A stretch of 13,383 nucleotides of DNA from contig JBBRXJ010000089.1 in the NCBI GenBank assembly GCA_038248505.1, forward strand, positions 1 through 13,383, in the 5' to 3' direction. Shown in pieces: positions 7,455 through 13,383 of the stretch. The notes beneath the pieces were generated by a model. It saw nothing but the letters and a program-made list of their open reading frames with translations. It did not search any database and was not told the origin of the DNA. The stretch's first letter is position 1. Each line of letters opens with the position of its first letter. The position numbers and the translations under genes were made by a program. The stretch comes from JBBRXJ01 sp038248505 (GTDB lineage Bacteria; Bacteroidota; Bacteroidia; Bacteroidales; JBBRXJ01).

Positions 7455-7487
7455 TGATCCGCCGCTGCTGAGTGATGAGTGTATGGT

Positions 7488-7513
7488 AGCTTCTCCGCCA
7501 TGGCGGAGAAGCT
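7488..7513. repeat. Perfect 26-bp GC-rich palindrome (REP-like)
   Basis: AGCTTCTCCGCCA (7488-7500) is followed immediately by its exact reverse complement (7501-7513), able to form a hairpin with about 11 paired bases. It lies 33 bp after the DUF2807 stop and 46 bp before the metG stop, between converging genes. The surroundings (7456-7535) are visibly more GC-rich than the rest of the window. No T run follows on either strand, so it does not look like a standard intrinsic terminator. It may be a repetitive extragenic palindrome or a mobile-element scar. Confidence 0.7.
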
Positions 7514-7559
7514 CAGTGACCGAACTGGCATTCAGCTTTTCAACTCTCAAAACCTCAAT

Positions 7560-9620
7560 TTACTTAACCACCGCGCCATTCATAAATTCCTTATCAGGCT
7601 GCACAAAAGTTAAAACGCCTTCGGCATTTTCTGCCATCAATATCATGCCTTGTGATGTTATGCCTTTTATTTCGCGTGGTTCAAGATTTATGAGAATACA
7701 AACTTGCTTACCAATAATTTGAGCGGGTTCAAAATACTCGGCTATACCTGAAACTACGGTACGTTTATCAATACCAGTATCAATGGTAAGCTTCATTAGT
7801 TTTTTAGTTTTAGCAAGCTTCTCTGCTTCCAAAATTTTACCAACACGAATATCCATTTTTGAAAAATCGTCATAGCTCACATTCTCTCGTTGTAACTGCA
7901 CTGAAGATACTGCGGCATTCATTTTTTTTGATTCGGCTAATTTTTGTTTCTGCAACTCAATAGCATCATCTTCAATTTTATCAAAGAGTAAAACGGGTTC
8001 GTTAATTTTATGTCCTGCTTTTATTAACTCATTTACCTTACCATTTGCAAAACCTCCAATAGCATCCCAATTCTGATCATCCATATTCAGGAAGTTGCGT
8101 AATCGAGCGGCAGTAAAAGGCAAGAATGGATTAAAAACAATTGCAAGATTTGCCGTAATCTGTAATGCTACATACATTATAGTTTTTACTCGTTCTGCAT
8201 CTGTTTTAATAAGCTTCCATGGCTCCATATCGGCAAGGTATTTATTTCCCACACGAGCCATATCCATTGCCAATTTTAATGCCTCTCTAAACCTGAATAA
8301 TGAAATAGATTCCTCAATAGATTTTTTAAGTGCATCAATTTCTTTTAAACTTTGAATATCGTAGTCTTTAAAATCAAGTGGTATAGGCACTACGCCTTCA
8401 TAATACTTTTGAGTTAACACCAATGTTCGGTTCACAAAATTTCCTAAAATAGCTACTAACTCATTATTATTTCTATCTTGAAAATCTTTCCATGTAAAAT
8501 CATTATCCTTTGTTTCAGGAGCATTAGCGGTAAGAGTATAGCGTAACACATCTTGTTTGTCTTTAAAATCTAACAAATACTCATGCAACCACACAGCCCA
8601 GTTACGTGATGTTGAGATTTTATCTCCTTCGAGATTTAAAAATTCGTTTGCCGGTACATTATCAGGTAAGATGTAGCTTCCTTCAGCCTTTAACATGGCA
8701 GGAAAGACAATACAATGAAAAACAATATTATCTTTACCAATAAAATGTATCAATCGAGTATCATCATTCTTCCAATACAACTCCCAATCAAAACCTTGTT
8801 CTTGAGCTAGTTCTTTTGTTGCTGATATATAACCGATAGGGGCATCAAACCATACATAAAGCACTTTGCCGTCAGCGTCTTTTAAAGGAACGGGGATACC
8901 CCAATCGAGATCACGACTCACAGCACGTGGTTGCAAACCCATATCGAGCCACGATTTACACTGACCAGCAACGTTTACTTTCCATTCTTTGTGGTCACCA
9001 ACAATCCAGTCACGTAACCATTTTTCATGCTTTTCAAGTGGCAAATACCAATGCTTTGTTTTCCTCAGCACAGGCTTACTACCACTCAGTACCGATTGCG
9101 GATTAATTAAATCAAGTGCATTCAAGGTTGTTCCGCATTTCTCACACTGGTCGCCATAAGCTTTTTCATTGCCACAATGCGGACAGGTACCTGTAATATA
9201 ACGATCGGCTAAATATTGATTTGCATTTTCATCATAGTATTGCTCTGATTCTTTTTCAACGAAACCATTTTTATCATTGATGGTAGTAAAAATATCAGAT
9301 GCCATCTTGAAGTGAACTTTACTAGTAGTTCTCGAGTACTTATCAAAATGAATACCAAAATCAGTGAATGATTTCTTTATTATTTCATGATAACGATCAA
9401 CAATTACCTGAGGCAAAACATTTTCATTACGTGCCTTAATAGTTATTGGAACCCCATGCTCATCGGAGCCACAAACGAATTTAACATCGGTTCCACGCAT
9501 TCTTAAATAGCGAACATAAATATCGGCAGGAATATATACTCCCGCTAAATGACCAATATGAATTGGGCCATTGGCATACGGCAAAGCCGCTGTAATCATG
9601 TAACGCTTAAACTCTTTCAT
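7560..9620 (-). CDS. metG: Methionine--tRNA ligase (MetRS) with C-terminal tRNA-binding domain
   Basis: Encodes 686 residues. It charges initiator and elongator tRNA-Met with methionine, in the cytosol. The class I signature is ALPYANGPIHIGH with HIGH at 21-24, and GSDEHGVPI follows. A zinc knuckle has Cys146/Cys149 and Cys159/Cys162 in two CxxC pairs. The KMSKS loop is KISTS (334-338). After the anticodon-binding helical domain, roughly 585-686 form the EMAP-II/Trbp111-like OB-fold (FSKMDIRVGKILEAEKL, GIAEYF, NLEPREIKGITSQGM) that binds tRNA and promotes dimerisation. Length and domain order match long-form MetRS. The start at 9620 places MKEFKRYMITAALPY as in relatives. Divergent from ldcA across 110 bp. 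Confidence 0.97.
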   Translation of the reverse strand: MKEFKRYMITAALPYANGPIHIGHLAGVYIPADIYVRYLRMRGTDVKFVCGSDEHGVPITIKARNENVLPQVIVDRYHEIIKKSFTDFGIHFDKYSRTTSKVHFKMASDIFTTINDKNGFVEKESEQYYDENANQYLADRYITGTCPHCGNEKAYGDQCEKCGTTLNALDLINPQSVLSGSKPVLRKTKHWYLPLEKHEKWLRDWIVGDHKEWKVNVAGQCKSWLDMGLQPRAVSRDLDWGIPVPLKDADGKVLYVWFDAPIGYISATKELAQEQGFDWELYWKNDDTRLIHFIGKDNIVFHCIVFPAMLKAEGSYILPDNVPANEFLNLEGDKISTSRNWAVWLHEYLLDFKDKQDVLRYTLTANAPETKDNDFTWKDFQDRNNNELVAILGNFVNRTLVLTQKYYEGVVPIPLDFKDYDIQSLKEIDALKKSIEESISLFRFREALKLAMDMARVGNKYLADMEPWKLIKTDAERVKTIMYVALQITANLAIVFNPFLPFTAARLRNFLNMDDQNWDAIGGFANGKVNELIKAGHKINEPVLLFDKIEDDAIELQKQKLAESKKMNAAVSSVQLQRENVSYDDFSKMDIRVGKILEAEKLAKTKKLMKLTIDTGIDKRTVVSGIAEYFEPAQIIGKQVCILINLEPREIKGITSQGMILMAENAEGVLTFVQPDKEFMNGAVVK

Positions 9621-9660
9621 TGCAAATTGCTATTGAATAAAGGAAAAAATATAATTTTAG

Positions 9661-9668
9661 CAAAGATA
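9661..9668 (-). promoter_or_regulatory. Putative -7 element of the metG promoter
   Basis: Minus-strand TATCTTTG fits TAnnTTTG, 40 bp before the metG ATG. The nearest minus-strand TTG is about 28 bp further upstream, too far for a classical -33 element. Confidence 0.45.
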
Positions 9669-9730
9669 CAAGGTTTTATATATTTTTACAGACAGACAAT
9701 CATTTTTCCGAACCGTATTATCCATAAAAC

Positions 9731-10630
9731 ATGCTCACCCCACCCTATCTAAAATCCGGAAGCCTTATTGGCATTGTTGCACCAGCTGGAATAACTAAAT
9801 TTGAAGATATTGAACGAGCTCAAAAACGACTTTTAGCCGAAGGTTTTAAAGTTAAAACGGGCGATCATCTTTATAAGGCCGATGGATTCTTTGCTGGAAA
9901 AGACAAAGAACGACTTAGCGATTTGCAAACAATGATAGATAACCCATCTGTTAAAGCCATACTATGTGCCCGTGGTGGCTTTGGTACCATAAGAATTGCT
10001 GAACAACTCGATTTAACGAAGTTCCTGAAGAACCCTAAATGGCTCATTGGATTTAGCGATATTAGTATTTTGCACAGCATGTTAGCTAAAATTGGTGTTG
10101 AGAGTATTCATGGCCAAATGGCCAAACATATACCTGAATGCGGAACTAATGAGGTATCTTTTGAAAGCCTTCTAACTATTCTAAAAGGAAAAAAGCAAAG
10201 TTACCACATACAAAAAGACACGCAAAATAAAATTGGAACAGCGAAAGGGAGATTAACTGGAGGAAATCTATCTATACTTTATAGCTTACAGGCTACAGAT
10301 TTAGAAATTGATACGCGAAATAAAATTTTATTTATTGAAGACATAAACGAGAATATTTATCACATTGAGCGAATGATTATTAATTTGAAACAAAGTAAGA
10401 AATTTGATCGGCTACGTGGCCTAATATTAGGCTACTTTACTGAAATTAAGAATACAACACCTAACTATGGTATGGAAGCAATTGAAATCATTAAATTCTA
10501 TACTAAAAGTTATGATTTCCCTATTGTATCTAACTTTCCTGCCGGGCACGAGGCCACAAATTTTCCTTTAATAATGGGGAGAAATATTTCACTTGAGGTA
10601 AAAAAGGAAGAAACGATTGTAACAATGTAA
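9731..10630 (+). CDS. ldcA: LD-carboxypeptidase (peptidase family S66)
   Basis: Encodes 299 residues, the normal length for S66 peptidases, which remove the terminal D-alanine from L,D-linked murein tetrapeptides during peptidoglycan recycling. The N-terminal Rossmann-like half opens with GSLIGIVAPAG; a conserved ARGGFGT lies at 80-86. The nucleophile is Ser109 in IGFSD. The triad is completed by Glu203 (LFIED) and His273 (PAGHE). There is no signal peptide, in keeping with a cytosolic enzyme. S66 also includes the MccF microcin-immunity branch, but the context offers no antibiotic cluster, so the housekeeping role is preferred. Divergent from metG; followed by the convergent DUF4412 gene. 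Confidence 0.9.
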   Translation: MLTPPYLKSGSLIGIVAPAGITKFEDIERAQKRLLAEGFKVKTGDHLYKADGFFAGKDKERLSDLQTMIDNPSVKAILCARGGFGTIRIAEQLDLTKFLKNPKWLIGFSDISILHSMLAKIGVESIHGQMAKHIPECGTNEVSFESLLTILKGKKQSYHIQKDTQNKIGTAKGRLTGGNLSILYSLQATDLEIDTRNKILFIEDINENIYHIERMIINLKQSKKFDRLRGLILGYFTEIKNTTPNYGMEAIEIIKFYTKSYDFPIVSNFPAGHEATNFPLIMGRNISLEVKKEETIVTM

Positions 10631-10667
10631 GAAATGCAATAATATAGACTAATGTACCATATTAAAC

Positions 10668-10684
10668 ATAGCTCTTTTAGCTAT
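10668..10684. terminator. Short hairpin between convergent ldcA and DUF4412 gene
   Basis: ATAGCT (10668-10673) and AGCTAT (10679-10684) enclose a five-base loop and overlap the minus-strand stop codon. The stem is short and there is no immediate long T run, so terminator function is only possible. Confidence 0.3.
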
Positions 10685-11325
10685 TGCTCATATTTTTTAT
10701 AGTTCGATGGCACTTTAAAAACACTTTCATTAACTTGTTCTTGATGAACCTGAGTTACAAATAATCGCATTTTTTCATAACGCACCATATTGTTTTCAAC
10801 GGTTAAAATAGGCAGATAGCCCTCAGTATTAGGAATATGATTAAAAAAATCAGTGTAATTACCGCTATTTGCTACTATTTTTAACACATCATTATAAAAA
10901 CCAAATGCACCTTTAGTAACCCAATAAGCTATTTCACTATTCTTCTCTTTGTTTCGTACACGCCATTGGTAGCATACAAAACCATTAACTACCTTAGTGT
11001 TATCCGTTTTTATAACAATATAATTAGGCGAAGGAGCTATAATAGGCTTAACATATCCAACCTCTTTATATAATTTCTGGAGCGGATTAATATAAAAGAT
11101 TTTTTCCTCCTTAAGGTTGATAATAGTTGAACTGACTAGCTTATTATCAGGTGTAAACTCATCAATACGAACCAATTCACCTTTAACCTGATAATAATAA
11201 TAGCAGCTATCATACACTGTTTGCTTCACAATCTTAATCCGCCCTTCAAACTCACCCGAAAATGAATATAAAGAACAGAATAACAGCATAATAGCGAAAA
11301 TTAATGCGAGTATTTTTTTCTGCAT
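10681..11325 (-). CDS. Secreted DUF4412-like protein
   Basis: Encodes 214 residues from the ATG at 11325. The frame stays open to 11499, but that extension would overlap the start of yraN on the other strand and lacks coding character. The chosen start gives a clean signal peptide: MQKK, a hydrophobic run (ILALIFAIMLLF) and probable cleavage near YSFSG. The mature part opens FEGRIKIVKQ and contains YYYYQVKGELVRID followed by INLKEEKIFYINP, the layout of DUF4412, a Bacteroidetes-enriched domain of unknown function found in periplasmic or outer-membrane-facing proteins. The residue before the signal-region Cys is Phe, so a lipobox is unlikely. Divergent from yraN with 66 bp between the starts. 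Confidence 0.75.
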   Translation of the reverse strand: MQKKILALIFAIMLLFCSLYSFSGEFEGRIKIVKQTVYDSCYYYYQVKGELVRIDEFTPDNKLVSSTIINLKEEKIFYINPLQKLYKEVGYVKPIIAPSPNYIVIKTDNTKVVNGFVCYQWRVRNKEKNSEIAYWVTKGAFGFYNDVLKIVANSGNYTDFFNHIPNTEGYLPILTVENNMVRYEKMRLFVTQVHQEQVNESVFKVPSNYKKYEQ

Positions 11326-11391
11326 TCCCCTAATTTTACTTATATTTATACTATCAAAAAGCAAAAAAGTTTCGTTAGCACTTAATAAAAT

Positions 11392-11760
11392 ATGAAGAAA
11401 GAACAAACAAAACTGGGAGAAGAAGGAGAAAACATTGCTACACAACACCTTATATCTAATAATTTTAAAATACTTGAGCGTAATTGGCGTTTTGGTCACA
11501 AAGAAATTGATATAATTGCTGAGAAAGCGGGTGTGTTAGTAATTGTTGAGGTAAAGACCCGATCGCATCTTGAATTTGAAGATCCACGTGAGGCAGTTAC
11601 CCTGAGCAAGCAACGTAAAATTATAGCCGCTGCCGATGCCTATTTACAGCAGAATGAGCGCGACTGCGAAACTCGCTTCGATATTGTTTCAGTACTTGCC
11701 CTCAACGGTAATTGGACTGTTGAGCATATTGAAGATGCTTTTTACCCTCTGGTAAGGTAG
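11392..11760 (+). CDS. yraN: YraN/UPF0102 family endonuclease-like protein
   Basis: Encodes 122 residues, the usual length for UPF0102. The restriction-endonuclease-like fold is marked by KLGEEGENIA at the N-terminus, then the metal-binding core KEIDIIA (Asp40) and VEVKTR (Glu53, Lys55), followed by FDIVSV and a C-terminal HIEDAFYP. The Asp-Glu-Lys set is that of PD-(D/E)XK nucleases. The family's physiological role is not settled, though a link to DNA repair or recombination has been suggested. The neighbours here give no further clue: a divergent DUF4412 gene and a convergent NDK-like gene whose stop is 14 bp away. Confidence 0.92.
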   Translation: MKKEQTKLGEEGENIATQHLISNNFKILERNWRFGHKEIDIIAEKAGVLVIVEVKTRSHLEFEDPREAVTLSKQRKIIAAADAYLQQNERDCETRFDIVSVLALNGNWTVEHIEDAFYPLVR

Positions 11761-11773
11761 TCTTAAAAACGAA

Positions 11774-12793
11774 CTATAAAAAACTCGCTTTTTTCAGAAG
11801 AGTTATGGCTTCATCTGAATCTTTTTCTTCGGTTAAATCAAAAGTGTTTGTTCTTTTTCCTTCAAAGTTTAGGCTTGCATTGTTTAAAAAGCCGTTAAGT
11901 GTATTTGGGTCAAAATTTTCAAAAAGCAACTTACCCATACGATAATCTTTTGGCAAATGAGAAATGCCTTCACTAAAATTTGAGTTGTATCGCATAAGTT
12001 CAACTAAGCCTTCAATAGGGCCTGCAGAGAGATGCACCCCATTCCAGCTTGATGAAATGGCTGGTAAGCCTAATTCATTTTGTTTCTCAAAAAAAGTACG
12101 ACGTAAGCTGCCTTCATTAGCTACAGCAGGATTGGTAGCTCCAATAAATTCGTTGCGAGCTTTAGCCCAGTTTAAATCTCCCGATAGTGTAAAGGTTACA
12201 ATACTTCTTCCGTTACGAGTAAAATGATCTAATTGACGAGGGTGAAACCCATTTATAAGAAATACTTCACGTCCGTTAAAATTCAGATCAAGTGAATAAG
12301 TGCCGCCTGCGAGCTTTTCAAATTTCTTATTCTGCCACAGATAGTCGAGAGTAAGTGGCGTAAATTCAGGAAATGCCGTAATGAATTCGAGACTTCCTAA
12401 TACTTCACTTGTATGAAAGTCCTTCTTATAAATCTCTTCAAATTTCTTTTTTGCTTCATCTGTAAGTGTTTGTTTTGCATGGCGCGAAATTCTATTTATG
12501 ACTCCGTAATGCTGAGCAATGATATCAAATTCATTTAAGTATTGCGATGACAATACACCAACAGAAGCAATTGTTAAGCCAAAACTATTTATACGTTCAA
12601 GTATAAGATCCAAAACCGCATCTAATTTGATTTTGCCATCTTGCATGGTAAGTTCGGGTTTTATAAAAAATAGAAAATCATTTTTTGTTGGCTTCAGACT
12701 CTTATCATCAATAAGAATTTTATACTGACTTGTATTTTGAGATGCTGCTTTAATAGCCTTAATTATACTTGTTTTTAATTCGCTTGTGTTCAT
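11774..12793 (-). CDS. Divergent nucleoside diphosphate kinase-fold protein
   Basis: Encodes 339 residues from the ATG at 12793, preceded by a purine-rich AAGAAG; an in-frame ATG at 12835 would add 14 residues. It is not a standard 150-residue Ndk, but NDK landmarks appear in order: FFIKPEL (Lys45), a helix and strand ending in HYG (95-97), SIVTFTLSGDLNWAKARNEF, GATNP (218-222), GSLRR (Arg231), then NGVHLS (Asn251, His254) and Glu265. The spacings Thr220-Arg231 (11), Asn251-His254 (3) and His254-Glu265 (11) equal those of human NDPK-A (T94-R105, N115-H118, H118-E129). About 100 residues are inserted after HYG, about 10 lie between Arg231 and Asn251, and a C-terminal extension follows. Catalytic activity is inferred from the residues only; a repurposed fold is equally possible. 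Confidence 0.7.
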   Translation of the reverse strand: MNTSELKTSIIKAIKAASQNTSQYKILIDDKSLKPTKNDFLFFIKPELTMQDGKIKLDAVLDLILERINSFGLTIASVGVLSSQYLNEFDIIAQHYGVINRISRHAKQTLTDEAKKKFEEIYKKDFHTSEVLGSLEFITAFPEFTPLTLDYLWQNKKFEKLAGGTYSLDLNFNGREVFLINGFHPRQLDHFTRNGRSIVTFTLSGDLNWAKARNEFIGATNPAVANEGSLRRTFFEKQNELGLPAISSSWNGVHLSAGPIEGLVELMRYNSNFSEGISHLPKDYRMGKLLFENFDPNTLNGFLNNASLNFEGKRTNTFDLTEEKDSDEAITLLKKASFL

Positions 12794-12845
12794 GACTTCT
12801 TTTTTTTGCAAGATACAAAATTTATTGAAAAACACGGATGGACAC

Positions 12846-12870
12846 TAATCATATGATTAAACCTGTTTAA
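12846..12870. promoter_or_regulatory. Overlapping palindromes upstream of the NDK-like gene
   Basis: TAATCATATGATTA is a perfect 14-bp palindrome, and TTAAAC (12857-12862) pairs with GTTTAA (12865-12870) across two bases. They sit 53-77 bp before the NDK-like ATG, where an operator would lie. No regulator gene is in the window, and AT-rich palindromes can arise by chance. Confidence 0.3.
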
Positions 12871-13034
12871 TGGTTTTATATCCAATTTTATTTGACATGA
12901 TAATGATTATTCCCAATATATATCATTCAGACTTTTACTGATAGTATGGTAGATAAAATAAGGTATTGATTAAGATCTTTCGATATGATCCGCTTCCCAT
13001 TTTAAGAGGAACAAAAGTTCAATCAAAATTTAGA

Positions 13035-13068
13035 ATATAAGGAGACACACCTTACTAATTCCTTATAT
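13035..13068. repeat. 9-bp inverted repeat with 16-base loop
   Basis: ATATAAGGA (13035-13043) and TCCTTATAT (13060-13068) are exact reverse complements. No T run follows. It could be a hairpin in an untranslated leader or part of a mobile-element end. Confidence 0.3.
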
Positions 13069-13299
13069 AGTGCTACATAAGAGATAAATAGGGTATCTTT
13101 TTATAAAAACCATGAATACTCTATACAAAAACATAAGGCAAAAAAAATATTGGTATACCATATTAATATCCGTTTTTAAAAACATAGGTGCTCTTATAGA
13201 CAAAAATGAATTATATAATACTAATATACTGCAACATAACAAATTTAAAGTGATTCAAAAAGACGCCTTGCCAGATAAAAGATTTAATGACTATCCGTT

Positions 13300-13329
13300 T
13301 TTGCACCCAATGAAAAATAATTACCTTTG
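13300..13329 (+). promoter_or_regulatory. Bacteroidetes-type promoter reading out of the right edge
   Basis: TTTG (13300-13303) and TACCTTTG (13322-13329) are separated by 18 bp and match the TTTG/TAnnTTTG consensus closely. The ATG at 13345 lies 15 bp downstream, giving a very short leader. This is the best promoter in the window and supports the start called at 13345. Confidence 0.65.
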
Positions 13330-13344
13330 CAAGTAAAAAATCCA

Positions 13345-13383
13345 ATGAATTTACTTGATTTTAGTACTTATTTTCCCCATGAA
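13345..13383 (+). CDS. Start of a probable IS1595-like transposase (partial)
   Basis: Only 13 codons are present: MNLLDFSTYFPHE, running off the edge. The peptide resembles the N-terminus of IS1595/ISXO2-like transposases from Bacteroidetes (MNL..F...FP.EESC). It also aligns without gaps to the relic at the left edge once that copy's frameshift is repaired (MNLTDFI-stop-KFTTEE). A near-consensus promoter sits directly upstream. With so few residues the family call is tentative, and any protein with a similar start could fit. Confidence 0.45.
   Translation, partial: MNLLDFSTYFPHE

Larger units (their letters stand above)
12836..13344. other. Gene-poor AT-rich stretch upstream of the NDK-like gene
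   Basis: No convincing gene is seen. Next to the NDK-like start are a perfect 14-bp palindrome TAATCATATGATTA (12846-12859) and an overlapping inverted repeat TTAAAC-CT-GTTTAA (12857-12870), plausible operator sites. An inverted repeat ATATAAGGA/TCCTTATAT lies at 13035-13068. A 74-codon open frame at 13112-13336 has no recognisable features and contains the promoter of the next gene, so I treat it as chance. The stretch may include the noncoding end of an insertion sequence whose transposase starts at 13345. Confidence 0.5.

Noticed and set aside
11326..11499. N-terminal extension of the DUF4412 frame to 11499
   Set aside because: It would overlap the start of yraN on the other strand and bury the signal peptide 58 residues inside the protein; the ATG at 11325 gives a normal signal sequence.
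13112..13336. 74-codon open frame (MNTLYKNIRQKKYW...) on the plus strand
   Set aside because: Its composition is dominated by Lys, Asn, Ile and Tyr, as expected for translated AT-rich noncoding DNA. It has no family motif, and a near-consensus promoter for the next gene lies inside its 3' end.

Overview
The window looks like a chromosomal segment of a Bacteroidota (Bacteroidetes) bacterium, most likely Bacteroidales-like, though I cannot fix the order from sequence alone. The evidence is an AT-rich genome with few Shine-Dalgarno sites, promoters of the Bacteroidetes type (TTG/TTTG, then about 18-19 bp, then TAnnTTTG), a paired atpD-atpC whose epsilon subunit lacks the C-terminal helices, a long insertion in the F1 beta subunit, and Bacteroidota-type families (DUF2807 lipoprotein, DUF4412 protein, Lnt with a 'GVE' in place of 'FGE').

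Layout, left to right. 2-141 (-): decayed N-terminus of an IS1595/ISXO2-like transposase. 142-426: gene-free stretch with repeated palindromes. 475-545 (+): tRNA-Cys(GCA) with its own promoter and terminator. 591-965 (-): folB, divergent from glnS (1166-2875, +). A hairpin terminator separates glnS from the convergent atpD-atpC pair (4751-2961, -). lnt (4980-6566, +) is divergent from atpD and is followed by a DUF2807 lipoprotein (6726-7454, +). A GC-rich perfect 26-bp palindrome lies between that gene and the convergent metG (9620-7560, -). ldcA (9731-10630, +) is divergent from metG. A secreted DUF4412 protein (11325-10681, -) is divergent from yraN (11392-11760, +). A divergent NDK-fold protein (12793-11774, -) converges on yraN. 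12836-13344 is gene-poor, and at 13345 a reading frame resembling the same IS1595-type transposase start runs off the right edge.

Most genes are housekeeping: two class I aminoacyl-tRNA synthetases and a tRNA (translation), folB (folate), the F1 beta/epsilon pair (ATP synthesis), lnt (lipoprotein maturation) and ldcA (peptidoglycan recycling). They are single genes or pairs in alternating orientation rather than one operon. Nothing here forms a defence island, CRISPR array or biosynthetic cluster. The points most worth a second look are the NDK-like protein, which keeps the aligned NDK active-site residues inside an enlarged chain; the outward-facing transposase N-termini at both edges; the 26-bp palindrome; and the repeated palindromes beside tRNA-Cys.
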